Of a DNA stretch of 64,000 nt, positions 1 through 13,364 are shown in pieces. Every line of letters begins with the position of its first letter. Within the stretch, counting starts at the first letter, position 1. The stretch is from Pyxicephalus adspersus (Eukaryota; Chordata; Amphibia; Anura; Pyxicephalidae). The stretch is taken from NCBI RefSeq assembly GCF_032062135.1, contig NC_092864.1, positions 18,563,687-18,627,686 of the forward strand. The letters run 5' to 3'. A program made the translations under genes and the position numbers. The notes beneath the pieces are model-generated. The model was not told the origin of the DNA, made no database searches, and saw nothing but the letters and a program-made list of their open reading frames with translations.

Positions 1-393
1 TTCTCTGCCCTTGGAGAATAAAAATATGGACATTACTCTATCTCTATTGACATTCATCCTAATGATGTAGCTTTCTATGTGAAGGGGTTCTGTCATCTGC
101 TACATAGTCATGTTGCATGAAGAAGACGCTTAGGCCAGATTCATAACCTAGTAATATACATTGCTCCAGTGATGGTACGGGACATTTAAGTAAATGGACA
201 GTTTCTGTATTTCAAAAACATTTCTCTGTTACTTTGTTAAATTTCCAGAGAAACAGATCATTAATTCCTAAATGGGGTCAGATTTTGCCACACTTGTCTG
301 GACCACAAGAGCTTTCAAAACTGGAAATGTTTAACAAATATTTCACTACTTACAAAATTTTCTTGCTTTTGTTTTTTTTTTTGTTATACATAG

Positions 394-540
394 ATGGACC
401 TAATCATCGACTCTGACAGTGGGTTTGCATCCTCAACAAACATATTGAATCTTGCTGACCATCTTCAAAACAAGAAGATGAAGAAAAAGGAGGTTGAACA
501 ACTATTGCAGAACTTTGTGCAAGATAAGTGGCTGATTGAG
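394..540 (+). CDS. nsmce1: NSMCE1 exon (winged-helix region)
   Basis: 49 codons, phase 0 to 0. It is preceded by a T-rich tract and ATACATAG and followed by GTGTGT. It encodes [11 protein letters not shown] through DKWLIE. The first Met is internal to the protein, because the human counterpart continues upstream. Confidence 0.9.
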
Positions 541-3500
541 GTGTGTTGACTGACAAGAAACATGGGTTATGGCAGAATAGTTGGTTTTTAGACGTTCCCT
601 ATAAATAACAAGGAAGCTTAGTCAAAGATTGATTTAAAGTAAACCTGCACCCATATACAACCTGTTACAGACACAAATATCATTTACTTACTTTTATATC
701 TCAAAAATCTTTATTTTCATGTTTTTCACTTTAAAGCAGTAAAACTTCTTCACTAAGGTAGCATTACATTAATCAGCATCTTTGTACACTAAATGAATTA
801 TTCAAGCCTGTCTACTCTGTTCAACATCAAGGCTAATCACTTATAGCTCCAAGAAAAGAACTAGGAGTGATTTTAAAAATTCTTCAGATAACTGTGAAAA
901 TGTACAGAGGGCACAGGACAACTCAAATTTCTGACCACATAATCTGACCAATAAGTTTTTTATTTGCACATGCTGAAGAGACAGTTCAGTGACAGTTCAT
1001 TTTTAACAAAACAAAGGGTAGCAGATAAAAGAAGCCCATTACTTACAATGTACATGTACTTTAATGAAGAGAATAGCTGGAATCTCTATGCCCTGCTTTT
1101 TTTGCAGCCCCTTTATTTAAAGGTAGCCTTTCAGAAAATAAGTGGGCTTTACAGCTTTTTAGATCCGTACAATGGCCAGAAGCCGAATTGTCAAAAGGAA
1201 ATATTAGCAATGGCAGCCTGCATATTTTTTTAATACACATTTCTGTTTCATTACATGCATTTGAGGTCAAGTGAAGTTTACTTTAAATGTACCCCGCTCC
1301 TAACGTAAAAGGGGAGAATCTGATGTGAAAATATGGTAGATGTTTTTTATGCTTTACAATTTGTCAGAAGCAAAAACTAGATGCCTGTGTTCACTAGCCC
1401 TAGGTGTGGTTAGCTGCCCTGAATATGATTTTTTTTTTGAGTTTTATACCCTTTGCGATGATATTTAGCAGACTTTCATAGCAGGTTTAGTTAAAACAGA
1501 AGCCATGTCTCATTTGTTTGTATGTGAACTCTTTCTGCATACAACAATACTATCCCTTTTAGTGTTCTCCCCAGAATTTTTTTTCAGCCGGGTGGGGGGA
1601 AACTAGCTTGGAAAAAAAAAGTGGGCAGGGCAAGACACATCAAATTTAGTGCTCTTAGTTATTTATGCCATAGGTATCCAGTAACCTCTATTATTGTGTC
1701 TGTGTTTTACCTTCCCCCTATACTTTGTTCCAACTTTCTAAAGCCTGGCTTGTTGTTTTTTCCATTTTTTTGTATTATGCCCCAACAGTGTAATATGTAA
1801 TCCCTTGTAGTGGTGTAATATTGTCGTCAATGTGGTGTAACAAGTTAGGCTTAGTTCACATTAGCAGTACAAAAACTAAACCATTTACCCCTCCTGAGTG
1901 ACTACTGGTAACTGCTAGGCACCTGGGATTGGTAACTGGCGGTAAGTGCTGGAATATTTCAGGCCTAGCAGTTTTTCAAGGAGCAGTGGTTCCTGGCAAG
2001 ATGAAAGTGAGAGGTAAGCGCAGCAAATGCACCCTTACTGCCAATGTGAATTCAACCTAACTTCAGATGTCAACTATATCTGGATAACACAAAACTTTTC
2101 TGAAAAAAATTCTCACTTGATCTTTCCACAAACTGAACCCATCGACTCCCACGCTTGCTCAGCTTCCCTCATCTTTCTGATGCTCACCGTTCTATCCAGT
2201 GCTGATCTCATTGGGCATGCGTGAGATTGATCATTTTTTTTTACTTTCCCAATGTCGGGCATGCACAAAGGGAGCAGCTCACAGCCACCTGGTATATGTG
2301 ACACAAATAGCCCAGGAGGCTGCAGATTTACTCCGCATTCTTTACCACTATGGCAGTAAAGACTGAAGGGGAGGGGTCTTCCACAAAAAAACATTTTCTA
2401 TTATAAAAAAAAAAGAGGAATATCCCCCTTTATATAATGTTGAAATGTGGTGATGCTTTAAGAGCATCGTGCATATGGGAGCAAGACAGCCAGTGCCCCC
2501 CCATCACTGCCCATGTTCTATGGACAAAACAAAAACTGCCTGTGAAATTTATTCACCCGCAATGTAATAGCTGTGTGTGTAAAGGCTGCTTGTCATATTC
2601 TGCAGCCTAACAACTCACCAATTTCAGTTCACCTTTCATTTCACCTTTGCGGTCTCTTAAATTATTGGTTGTAATTACTTCAAATTTTTAGGGTACACAG
2701 GGGACTCTCATAGCTACTAAAAACCAAAATGTCTTTTTTTAATTTCAAGAATTTCAAAATATGGGGGTCACAAGTTCAAAAACCTGTGGAAATTAAACAC
2801 ATTTAAAGTAAACATTTGGGTTGCTATTTCAAAAGAAGTGCACGTACGAGCCCAAATTTGAAAATGCAAATTAAGTACCTCCAGGGGCCACTTGCACAGC
2901 ACAGATTTTGCACACATTTTTTTACCTACCTTTCACCAAACTATATTTATCTGGAATGGGGAGGTGCAGGAAACTGAAAATGTAGGTGCAAGTGGGGAAC
3001 AGATGTATAAACCCCTAAATTTCATTACCATGGTATTATTAAAACATTAAAAAATCCTCTGCCCATCAAACTGCCCGTTTCCCTACACTGAACTCTACTT
3101 TCTTTTGAACAGAGAAGTGCAAGTAAAAATATAGGTGTAAGTGTAAGTAACACCCCCCACACTTTCATCACAATGGCATTATTACAAGATAAAACTCTGC
3201 CCATCAAGGCGCACTTTTTCAGTTTCCTACACCTCCCTATTCCAGGGAAATTGGGGTTCCAGTGTTAGAAGTGGGCAGTAATGTGTAACAGGGCAGTGCG
3301 TTTGTCATAAATATTAAATTTTAGTTAGGGGGGGATAGCCAACGGTGTCCCCCCACTGCACCTACATTTTCGGCTTTGTACACCCCCCCATTCTAGGGAA
3401 ATTTGGATTTAAAGAAGAGAAGCAGACAGGGTAACATAGTATGACAGTTATAGATTTGTGACAGGTAGGTATTAATTTAGGGGCCCCATCCCAATGCTCC

Positions 3501-4532
3501 TTTCTATGTATGTGGTCCCGGGGGGCCACAATTTGCATTTTCAATTAAGGACTCCTAGTCAGTTTCAAAAGCCCAATGTTGTGTTTTTACAATGCTGATC
3601 CCATATCGTGAAATTGTGGTTACTACTAACTTGAGTATTCCTTGTGCACCTCGAAAATTTCTAGTCATTATGACATACAGTTTTGGAGATATTGATGCTT
3701 ATACACAGAGTGCTGTAATGCAGAATGACATGCACCATTTACACACAGACTGCTCCGATGATGTCATTACACACGCCCACTTATCTGCCATTGGCAAGTA
3801 TGCTGTGTCGATTATGACACCTAATTATCTATATTCAGCTGCCATGCAGCACTGACAGGTCCAGGACCTTTCATCTCTGTATCCTCGGAAGGCGTCATCT
3901 TTGCCACCAGCTCCACAGCTGACTTCTGCGGAGGTGGTGATCCTCTTCGGCCATTGGATGGCCACTGATGATGTGACTCCTGCACATATGGGGAATTCGC
4001 CACACAGTGTAGAGATTGATCAAAAAGCCCCCAGAAGACAGGGATTTAATAAATCTCTGTAAATCTTGGCGACTTTGTTTTTTGAGATTACGTACCCTTT
4101 AAATACCTAATTGTGCCTCCTGCATTTGTACCTTCGTATGACCTGACTATGTACAGTAGTTGACATTTATAGCAAATTAAATGACTAACTTCAAAACAAT
4201 GGTTTGTGTATTTTTTCTTTTCATTATTAGCAAGATGGAGAGTACAGTCTTCACACTCGCTGCATAATGGAAATGGAACATTATATTCAAAATACATACC
4301 AAGATCTGGTGAAAACATGCAACATTTGCCACAACATTGCAGTTCAGGTATAACTTGATTTAATGGATCTATATCAGTTTATTCTAATTTGTATTGCTAT
4401 TAGTACAAGCTATCAGGTTTTATATACACATACATCATTGTTTGATTTGTACAATGTATTTGTTATCTCTTTTTCCATTCTGATCTACTGCTATAATATT
4501 TGTCATATATATATATTTGTCATATATTTGTC

Positions 4533-4565
<33 letters not shown>

Positions 4566-7500
4566 CATCATTGTTTGATTTGTACAATGTATTTGTTATC
4601 TCTTTTTCCATTCTGATCTACTGCTATAATATTTGCTTATACCTATGTCATACACATTCTTTGTTCAGAAATACTTGTTTTTATTCCTAATTTAGGGGCA
4701 TTTAGGGTCCTGCATTTCTGACCTTCAGTGATACCTCATATTATTAGTTGCATACAGGGATGTAATTTCCTATTTTTGCTCTTACACCATAATGATGATT
4801 CAGCAATGGTTGTGATGTTGTAAGTTTTAGGGTTACGGTTCCTTTTTTTCATATTTATTTTTTTATTTGAGGATGAGTTAAGCAGAATAATATGTAATCC
4901 ATAAAACGAAATAAACAAGGTTCAAGTGAGTACAATAAAACAATTAAAGACCCAGAGCGATGAACAATACAACAAAAAGCAAAATAAAAAGCTGCAAAGA
5001 AGGAGTTTAGTCATATTTTTAAACACACATTTTTTAAATTGCAAATAAAATATTGGGGTGTATGTTGGATCAGGGATGGAGACTTCCAAAGCCAGCTGCA
5101 GATATATCGCAGGGTCACTAAGAAACCATCTGTACCTGTGCCAGGAAGTTAATTTGATTGATTGTGCAATTTTGCTGCTTCCTAAAGGAGAGATGGGTAT
5201 CAATAAAAGACTCTCACACCTCAAAAAAACTACATTAACCCATGATTCCTTACCAGGGAAAGTTTATAGCCAATCCATTTGAAAGACATATAACAATTTC
5301 TAACAATTTATGTTCTGTGTGCAACATAGCTACCAAAGAAATACAGTGGTACCTCGGTAGAAGTCCGCTTTGGAATAAGTCCAACTTCGTATAAGTCCTG
5401 TTTAGACACGAAAAACTTTGCTGGTTTACAACCTTTTTGCTAGAACTTGTATGGGTCAAAATGAGTCATAAAACAGCGTGCTACCCTTATTTACCTCTCC
5501 CGAAACAAAGCAACGACTGCCCACGAGAGTCAGTATGCCAGTTGTTACCCATCACTGAACAACCCGCGCTATAACTCTCTGTGAATTACATAACATCTCC
5601 TCCTCCTCCATTTTCAGCACCATCTTAGTAGGCACTCGACTCTTCTCAGCAAGGTAAAGTGGGGTTAAATTTTATTTCATCATTTCATTTTCATAACAAT
5701 AGGATTTTTTTTTTTATGGGAATGGAATATTGATTTTCCTTTTATTTCTTATTGGAAAAAATAGTTTGGTATAAGTCCAAGGATCTGGAACGGATTAAGG
5801 ACTTATACCAAGGTACCACTGTAATGGAGAGAAGTTTTTAGGTTCCATATTACAATAGATAGTATTTGTAAAACATATGTTAGTTTGGGAAATACTACCA
5901 TCTTCAGTAGGGTCACCCGCCTGAGGCTCGAGAGTGGAAGTTTGATCCACTGCTGGAACTGAATTTAAATGAAGTGGAGAAGGCGGAAAAACATTTAAAT
6001 TTGTAAGGATTTTTTTGAGATTAGCGCTCCAAGGTACGGAATGTTTTTTTCTACACTGTATAAATGGGTATGAAGAACCCCAACCTGGTCTCATATAACT
6101 GGTGAGGTATACAGCTTTAGATTTAAGTTTATAGAGTATTTATACAAACATGTTGTCAGGGATTTCCAATATATAGCAAAAGATCAAAAACAAAGCTGTA
6201 ATTTTGACATTACGGCCACCAACTTAAATGCCCTAAAATTCCAGGCAGGACTCCAGTACCTGCAACTATGGATCCAAAGCCAAATCAAATAAAAGTTTAT
6301 TGAGGGAGCAGCCTTGATGTGTTCCTCTAGCCCAATGTTTCTCAACTGGGGTTCCATGGAACCCTAGGGTTCCTCCAGAGGTTGTTAGAAGTTCCTTGAG
6401 CAAAATGTGACTCTAGTTTCACTCGCATCATTTATCTTTTTGGCTATCTGTATGGGTGACATTCTTCTCGCTGGCCAGTAATGTAAGAGTCATTCCTACT
6501 AATCGCCATGCTAATCTACTCTGAGTTGTAGATATAGTAGTCATAGAAGGGGTTCCCAGAAAACCTCGAAGTTATTTCAAGAGCTTCCCCATGTTAAAAA
6601 AGGTCAAGAAGCGCTACTCCAAACAATTGAAAAATAAGGATTTTCTTGTGAGTACAAAAATCTCATTATTTTGTAGAAACAAAATATTTATGGATTGTTT
6701 TGTATTCTGCTCGGAGTTTAGCTTTTCACTAGTTTGTTTTCTAATGTGCGCTGTGCAGTGAAGTCGAATTGCCAAAAAGGAATGCGCTTGTAAATTTGAA
6801 CTGCAAATCATGATTTTGATTATTGTTTGTGTGTACTTAGGGACAAATTTGTGAAAACTGTGGTATCAAGATTCACTTGACCTGCGTGGAAAGGTATTTC
6901 AGGGGACAGTCAGGACCAAGATGCCCTCAGTGCACAGAGCCATGGACCCAAGAAATTCCAAGTATGTTGATTTTACTTTTACTTTGGTTCAGAAGTACCT
7001 ATCAGCAGAACTGAAGCATACCCTTCACTTAGTTTAGTTGATCCTTATAAACTTGTATCAGGAAAAAGTTTCCGCAAAATCAGTGGGGGTCGACTGCTGT
7101 GATGCGGTCATTACAAGGACAGATTTGTTATGGGATCTGGATTTTGTGGCTTGCTGTGCCCATCAAATTTAAATTAGTTTTTTTTCAGTATGGGTGAAAT
7201 TGGTTACTTTTGTTCAGGAGGTTGGTGGACTAGACATATAGGAATAAACTACAATGCCCTTTAAACTTAAACTGCTGGGTACTGCCATCAGTTACACAAA
7301 ATAGAAACATCCTTTTAGGTGGACAAACCCCTTAATAAAACTTGTTTTGGCAAAGGCCAGCAGAGTACAGTTATTTCCTTGTCTGCCCGCTGTTGGTTGT
7401 GGAAAGCTGATTCTCTTTGTACTGTAGTACTTAAATATTGTATATATTATATTTATATTATAATTTTTTTTTTATTTATGGGCATATTCTACAATTGACA

Positions 7501-7614
7501 GGAATATCACAGACCAGTTCTGAAATGCCATCCACTTCCCAGGTTGTGTCAAGTGTTCAAGGAGGCAGAAGAAATGTTTCAACAGCATCTACTAGGGCAA
7601 GACGACCGCTATAA
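394..7614 (+). CDS. nsmce1: NSMCE1, SMC5/6 complex subunit (3' four coding exons; 5' exons outside window)
   Basis: Nse1 is the variant-RING subunit of the nuclear SMC5/6 complex; with NSE3 and NSE4 it acts in homologous recombination and repair. Four exons at 394-540, 4231-4347, 6841-6961 and 7502-7614 join in phase (0, 0, 1), each with AG acceptor and GT donor. Exon one reads [20 protein letters not shown] and ends DKWLIE, matching the winged-helix part of vertebrate NSMCE1. The zinc-binding residues follow in order: C-N-I-C, then C-E-N-C, H-L-T-C and C-P-Q-C, the Nse1 RING-like pattern. The C-terminus is a Ser/Thr/Arg-rich tail ending RARRPL, shorter and unlike the human tail as I recall it. 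The N-terminal half (about 110 residues in human) is not in the window; bases 1-393 hold no recognisable exon. Identification is firm, exon ends nearly so. Confidence 0.93.
541..4230 (+). other. NSMCE1 intron; no exon recognised
   Basis: Mostly AT-rich sequence. It contains an imperfect repeat region at about 2940-3405 but no open frame with coding character. Confidence 0.5.
2941..3405. repeat. Imperfect inverted and direct repeat block
   Basis: The segment at 2943-2990 (GGAATGGGGAGGTGCAGGAA and following) reappears inverted at 3351-3405. Between them, ATGGTATTATTA / ATGGCATTATTA ... CTGCCCATCAA recurs at about 3030 and 3170. It looks like a degenerate foldback transposon with internal duplication. 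Confidence 0.5.
4231..4347 (+). CDS. nsmce1: NSMCE1 exon (start of RING-like domain)
   Basis: 39 codons, phase 0 to 0, after TCATTATTAG and before GTATAA. It encodes [20 protein letters not shown] and ends with [10 protein letters not shown], which carries the first zinc-ligand pair. Confidence 0.93.
4424..4640. repeat. Local duplication flanking a (TA)n microsatellite
   Basis: A roughly 75-base segment starting ACACATACATCATTGTTTG occurs at about 4426 and again about 133 bases later at 4559, nearly identical, with a TA repeat (about 4535-4558) between. It lies in the NSMCE1 intron. Confidence 0.85.
5344..5821. mobile_element. Non-autonomous Tc1/mariner- or pogo-like MITE, 478 bp
   Basis: Terminal inverted repeats begin CAGTGGTACCTCGGTAGAAG on the left and, reverse-complemented, CAGTGGTACCTTGGTATAAG on the right. 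The element is flanked by TA on both sides, the duplication typical of the superfamily. No transposase ORF. Confidence 0.85.
6334..6614. mobile_element. hAT-like MITE copy (GGGTTCC family)
   Basis: Starts CAATGTTTCTCAACTGGGGT and ends near GGTCAAGAAGCGCTA. Same family as 24767-25001 and 48834-49480. The flanking 8-mers CTCTAGCC / CTCCAAAC are only a partial match. Confidence 0.65.
6841..6961 (+). CDS. nsmce1: NSMCE1 exon (core of RING-like domain)
   Basis: 40 codons plus one base, after GTGTACTTAG and before GTATGT. It encodes [15 protein letters not shown] and then [13 protein letters not shown], giving the remaining Cys/His zinc ligands and the WxxEIP end of the domain. Confidence 0.94.
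7502..7614 (+). CDS. nsmce1: NSMCE1 terminal coding exon
   Basis: Acceptor TTGACAG, 2 bases plus 37 codons, stop TAA at 7612-7614. It encodes a low-complexity Ser/Thr/Arg-rich tail. Assignment rests on correct phase, position and length rather than residue similarity. Confidence 0.8.
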
Positions 7615-8360
7615 TTCACAAATGATTAGAGGTTTTGATTTGTATATTTGTGATTTGCACTTTTTTGCCTTTTTTCATGTATTTTTTTTTATTGTTCTTG
7701 TAACATAAAAAAGTTTTAATTGCATTTGTAAGTTCATTCCTGTGCACTTGGACTGTTAGGCTTGTTCAGGAAGGTTTTAGCAAGCACTTAAAGAAACAAT
7801 TTCTTTTTCAATATCAAGATACTACGGCCAAATACAAAGGCTCTGTACACACCCTATATTTTTCTGAGCAGGACTGTTCATCTTACTTAATAGTCTACTG
7901 ATGTTTGTACATAGCCAAACTCTTATAACAAGCTCAATGAATAATCCTTAAACATAAATGTTGCTTTAGTCTTACTCCTGAGACCCAGTTATTCCTCCAC
8001 TGTGCACCACCATTGGGTTTTACAGAACAGAGAAGATAAAGCCAGGCTGCCAATTACAACTGGCATATTACCAACGCCTCCTCCCCTTCCTGTGCCAGTT
8101 GCATGCCACTGATTTCTGCATATGTTAGTGACCAGAATGAGCAGATAGAGAAGGAGCATGCATTGTAGTCTTGTTAGTTTGCATCTTTTAAGGAAACAGT
8201 ACATTTGGACCAGATTATGTTGGTACCACTATGGTAACATGCTTGTGGAATGGAAAGTTCCACTTTAGGAAGCTTGAAATTTCTAGAATTTTCTAAAGAA
8301 TATTTTAACTTTGGATTTGTTGAATACAGGTAATAAAGAGAACTTGCGGGTATCCCAGTT
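7615..8360 (+). other. nsmce1: Probable NSMCE1 3' UTR
   Basis: Unique-looking AT-rich sequence after the stop codon with no ORF of interest. The first canonical AATAAA I see downstream is at 8332-8337. The end of the transcript is an inference. Confidence 0.4.
8332..8337 (+). terminator. Candidate poly(A) signal of NSMCE1
   Basis: Canonical AATAAA about 720 bases after the NSMCE1 stop. No direct evidence of use. Confidence 0.35.
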
Positions 8361-10782
8361 TGTGAGCTGTTTGCCGCTTTGTATTCAGACTTAAGTAGGT
8401 TTTCTAAGTGTCAGCAACAGTGGGAGGTTTTCTAAAGGTTTGCTTAAAGCCACTGGTAGCCCATAGATGTTTACATTCTGCACTCACAGATTGGAGCCCA
8501 AAGAGCACCTTTGCCTAGACTGGACGTTAAAGTATTTGCATCTCCATGACAATTCCCACAAAATGTTTCACTGATTGGCAAATTTCTCCATGCCACATCC
8601 CAGTAATTTCGACAGAACAGAAAAGACCAAGAAAACGGGACTTTTAAAAATCATCAAATACCTAACGGTCCATTTATCAATTATTTTAAACTTGTATTAT
8701 AGAAAATTAAAAATCACATTTAAAAAACCAGTAGCATAACAGTGTACAACTTGGGGCAGTCTCAACATAACATATGTTTGATGCATTTTACAGAATCTTA
8801 ACAGCTTTCTCAGGAACTTATTGTGAGACCTATAGTTATACAATACAGTATGCAATTAAAAAGCGTACAATCTCAAACATAAAATCTTGTCATACAATAT
8901 TTCCTTACTTTCATGTCGACTCCATCCAATATGGGCAGTATGGTATTGTTCTTTAAAAGAGAAAAAGCCAATGGGCTAGACCTGAATAATTGAGGAGGAC
9001 CAATCAATGCTCATCGGGTGCATAAATGAAACCTGGTGTCTAATTCATAAATGTTGAATGATTAAATCCTCATTATTTTTAATGAAATATCATTATCAAT
9101 ATTCCCCAACAGTTTATCTTAGTACTATAGTGCTCTTCCCAGCCCCTTTTAGCTGGGTGCACCACCTGGCTGTTTTTGGGGTACTTACTGTAAAATTGGG
9201 TAACAATACGGGGGTCTGCCACCCTCCTAAAATTTTTTCCCCACTGTACTAAGATCTTTCCATTACCCTCTTGGCTATTCAAAAAATAATCAAACTTTCC
9301 CCTTCATCACCATAACATCAATCCTCAAATTAAATGTATAAAGACCCCAACCTTTTATTTTAACATTTCAATGACTTACCAATTCTATCACCAAGACAGA
9401 ATTAAATACATAACACATTTTTAAAAATATACAGCTTGAGAAAAAACCTTCATTATTCAAGCCATTTCTTATAAAATAAAATGAAACATGTATAACTTTT
9501 CACCACTATCAAAATCCTCCACCCAACCTAGTCTGTGGAACCATTTAACACCACAATCGGTGTCTTACCTAACATATATCTTCGATCAGTCATATTTAAG
9601 AGAAATGTCTTTTACTATCTTCCATCTCAATCCCCTATAAGGGAAAGTCCTTATCAATTTCATAATAGCATTTATCAACTGCCCAACTAACTACACAATG
9701 CCTAAAGATGCTGGGTTAGTATATTGTAGGCACAAGGTAAAAGGTTTTAAAAAACTGACTGGAGTTTGTAAAATACTTTTGAGTTTGGTTTACAAACTAA
9801 AGGCTATTTGAACTAGGTCCTAGGGTGCCTCCAAATTGAAATTTAAAGTCACCACTGACCCAGTAGTAAAAGTAAAATGAATCAAATCAGGATAATAAAA
9901 CTAGCTTTGCTCACTACTCCCCTGTATGAAGAGAGCTATGGTTGTCACCAATGCTACACCACAAGTATATCTGTTTAATTATTGTTACAGGGGCAATATT
10001 AGATTTAGTAGTTGCGTAAAAGAAAGTGTTTTGGCTTCCAGTACATATCACAGAATGACACTGCATTTCTACAAAATCGACAGGTATTTTCTTGTATTCA
10101 TTGAAAATGTTTGTAGCTGGAAAAATAAAAACATGAATACAACCACCAAATTTTGGTAAGGGTTAGATGCAAATTTTTGTTTTTTGTTCTTGAGTTTAGA
10201 TATATTAGAAAGAATCGTGCCACCTTGATTACAAAGAACTAAAGATTATTACCAAGTTTATTTTTTTCAGTTGTTTCAGCATCTTCTACACCTGAATTTA
10301 TTGCTTCATTATAACTCAACACAATGCAATAGCTTTACTTCACACATCAAAGAAAAGTGTACATGCAATTTAAAAGATAATAAAAACAGAAGTACCTGGT
10401 AGCTTTGTGGGCAGGTGGGTATTGTCCAACAAATTTAAATGACTTGCTATGAAGTTGCTTAAGCAAAAACTAAAGAAATCTTTTCTTATTTATGCTGATA
10501 CCTTTACTGGGAAAATGTATTCGACCACAGATAAGAATCTTTAGGTCATGTGCATGTGTAGTTCTCATTTGTAATCTACTTTGTTACATTATGCCTGCTG
10601 TTTCTTCAGATCGTCTCCATTTGGATTGTGTGAAAAAACCAAATGACTGTTTACTTAAAGTGTACCTAAACTCCATATTTTTACTTTACATAGAAGGGTA
10701 CACAACCATCCTATTAAAGTAAAGATGTTGTTTTTTTTTTTATTTATTTATTTTTTTTTAAGTTTTGTTAACCCAAAGCGTT

Positions 10783-10864
10783 CAAGACTTAATGGGAGCA
10801 CAGAGCCTCCCAGGAATGTGTGATGTAGGTATCCTGGGAAGCTCAGCACTCCCATTAAGTCTTG
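10783..10864. repeat. Hairpin-forming palindrome
   Basis: CAAGACTTAATGGGAG at the left end is the exact complement of CTCCCATTAAGTCTTG at the right. CCTCCCAGGA pairs imperfectly with TCCTGGGAAG inside. A related, more decayed segment lies at about 30565-30650, so this is probably part of an interspersed repeat. Confidence 0.8.
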
Positions 10865-11344
10865 ATCGCCTAGGCTCTTGCTGCTCCCAGCGGCATTTTC
10901 CTCCTAGGGGAAAGAGATGTCGATCTCACGCTGAGATCAGCTCTTGCGATCAGGTGATTAAGGAAGAAGACCGAAGTGAAGAACGAAGATGGCGGTGCCT
11001 GGTGCCGGGACAAATGGACGACGTAGGATCATATCATAGGAAGGACCAGCGAGATCGAGGGATTAAAGGTAAGTGTCATTTTTTTATTTTTAGATTAGTC
11101 CCGCTTTACCTTGAACAATATGAGCATATTATAAAATACATTTTTATTATCAGTGTCCATCAGAACTCCGAAAAAGTGAACTTTTGCTATGTTTTAGGGA
11201 AGATTGTGAATTTTTGTGCTTAAGCCATACTCTGAAAGATTTAATTTGTTGTCTCAATTTCCTTCTGAAAAAAGCAGAGCAGTTTAGTGCTTCTTGCCTC
11301 ATACCTGTATGTCTGCAGTGTTAGATACTAGGTACTTTGACCTC

Positions 11345-11515
11345 TGGGTGATCCAGCAAACCTGCAATGGATCTGGTCTATGATTATAAAACATTTGCTA
11401 ACAAATAGCAAATGACTTTTAAGAAATCCATTTTAGGTTTTCTGGATCACCCAGTTTCACTGATAAAAGTGCATCCTCCTCTCCAGCCTTGGAGAGATTT
11501 ATTAAATCAGCCCCA
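11345..11515. mobile_element. Foldback MITE, decayed copy (TTTATTAAATC family)
   Basis: CTGGGTGATCCAGCAAACCT and GGTTTTCTGGATCACCCAG form the inverted arms around an AACATTTGCTAACAAATAGC centre. Relatives lie at 13154-13364 and about 29400-29562. Confidence 0.75.
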
Positions 11516-13153
11516 GTGACTCAGGAAGGAGCTGTCATGCCTTTTTGAATTTCCTATGTTGGTATTTAAATTGCACCTACTGAATATGGCAAACTGACGA
11601 AAACTTTGAGTCTTATTTCCTGGCACATAATAACCTATAAATCAATAGGGGCCAGTGGTTTTTCCCCAGTGGCAACAAGACTGTGAATGTAATGGGAAAA
11701 GCACAGCTTCAGAGAGACCACAAGAAATACAGGCCACTTTACCCTCTGCTTGCCATTTTAGGTACAGCTTGTAGAGTTTAGTTGCTCTTTAAAGGTACTT
11801 TTTATTATTTATTTCTGGTTTGCACATTGCTCACAATCTCTGTGTAACAAGTATTTTGGAACGGTCATGTTGTTATTCACAAAGTGCGTAGGGAAAGCTT
11901 CTTATATTGATTTATGCTGCTTAGATCCATTAGTAGCTTAGCAAGAAGTGTCTTTGCTGACAACACCTGGTTGGTCATATGACCAGCAAGACCAAGATTA
12001 TGGCTGGCTTATCAGTGTTTTCTTTTGTATAGTATCATTTAGTGGACTTGACCAGTGGACTTTATACTTGAAATTATTTAGTTTTCCTTTTTATTCAGAA
12101 TGAACATTGTACTGTTGCAAATTTGTCTTTACAAAGAAATTACAGAATTCAAGTTTTGCAATTGCAAACTGCGGTTGCGTGAAGTCCTTTATCTTCATAT
12201 GTTTACATCCTGCTTAGGTTGTTCCTCTGGTGCACATGTGGCTGCATGTCTGACATAATGTGGGGTCTACTTATACATGTTTAGAGAATAAAACAGCTTT
12301 TACCTACACACATTTTTCTAAGTCAATTTTATTGAAAAAATATGTGGAAGTTGTAAAAACTGATAAGACCTAAAGAAATTAGAAAGGTAAGAAGAGAACC
12401 TTCAGCGGGTGGAATAAAAAAGGGAGAGTTACGAACCTAGTCATCTAGCTCCAGTTCTTTTTTTTTTTTTTGGCTGAATGATTACCATTTTCACTTGACC
12501 TGCTTCCCCCTGAGTCCCCTGAGCATTAAAATTCCTCCCCCAAAGTTGGGGACTATATTTTCAAGCTAACCATGGCTCAAAGGCAAATACTGCCTACCAG
12601 TCAGTTGAGGAAGAGGACCAATGATGTTATGTGACTAAAAAACTGTTAGCAACTGTTGGAAAAAAAAAATCCACCAGAAATCCTGAGTACTGTTGTTGGC
12701 TTAAAAAGATGCAGCATTTCTGGGGACCGAGTGGTCTTAACCCTGTATTGTTTCTTTCACTAAACTACTCAAACACACCCTGTATATCTCTATACTCTTC
12801 TTCAAAGAATTCATTTTTCTGTAGTCCTGAAAAGAAACACTGGGGTGCTAATAAGATTCTTTGAATTAATGCAGCAAGTGTACACAAAACAAAGAACAGC
12901 TCTGAATTTTGGGTTTAGGTTTTTTTTTATTGAAATACTTTCAGTATTGCTAACATAAAATTTAAATCCTAGCATGAAGTGTTGCTTAATTCTGGTGGTA
13001 AAGTATTGTGGAAAAACAAAGCTACAAAATAGCAGGTAAAGTTGAAAGGAGAAGAGGATCAATATTTATTAAGGGTTTAAATAAGAATACATTTTATTTC
13101 AAATAAGAAAAACGTACTGACAGAACTGATATTGTCTGCAGATGAAAACTAAT

Positions 13154-13364
13154 GGGCCTGGTTTATTAAATCTCTGCAAGGCTGGAGAAAGATACACTTT
13201 CATCAGTCAAGCTGGGTGAATCAGCAAACCTGGAACACATCTGATCAAGGATTCACAACATTTGCTAGCAAATAACAAATGACTTTGAAGAAATCCATCC
13301 CAGGTTTGCTGGATCACCCAGCTTCACTGAAGAAAGTGTTGGAGAGCTTTAATAAATCAGGCCC
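13154..13364. mobile_element. Foldback MITE, intact ends, 211 bp
   Basis: Ends are GGGCCTGGTTTATTAAATCT and the complement GGGCCTGATTTATTAAAGCT. The inner arms CTGGGTGAATCAGCAAACCT and AGGTTTGCTGGATCACCCAG also pair. No ORF. Confidence 0.85.

Noticed and set aside
234..416. Frame overlapping the first NSMCE1 exon
   Set aside because: It is in the wrong frame and crosses the acceptor at 393; it does not match the upstream NSMCE1 protein.
10765..11223. 152-codon plus-strand frame
   Set aside because: It covers the palindromic repeat at 10783-10864 and an interspersed repeat also found near 30300-30650; no protein similarity.
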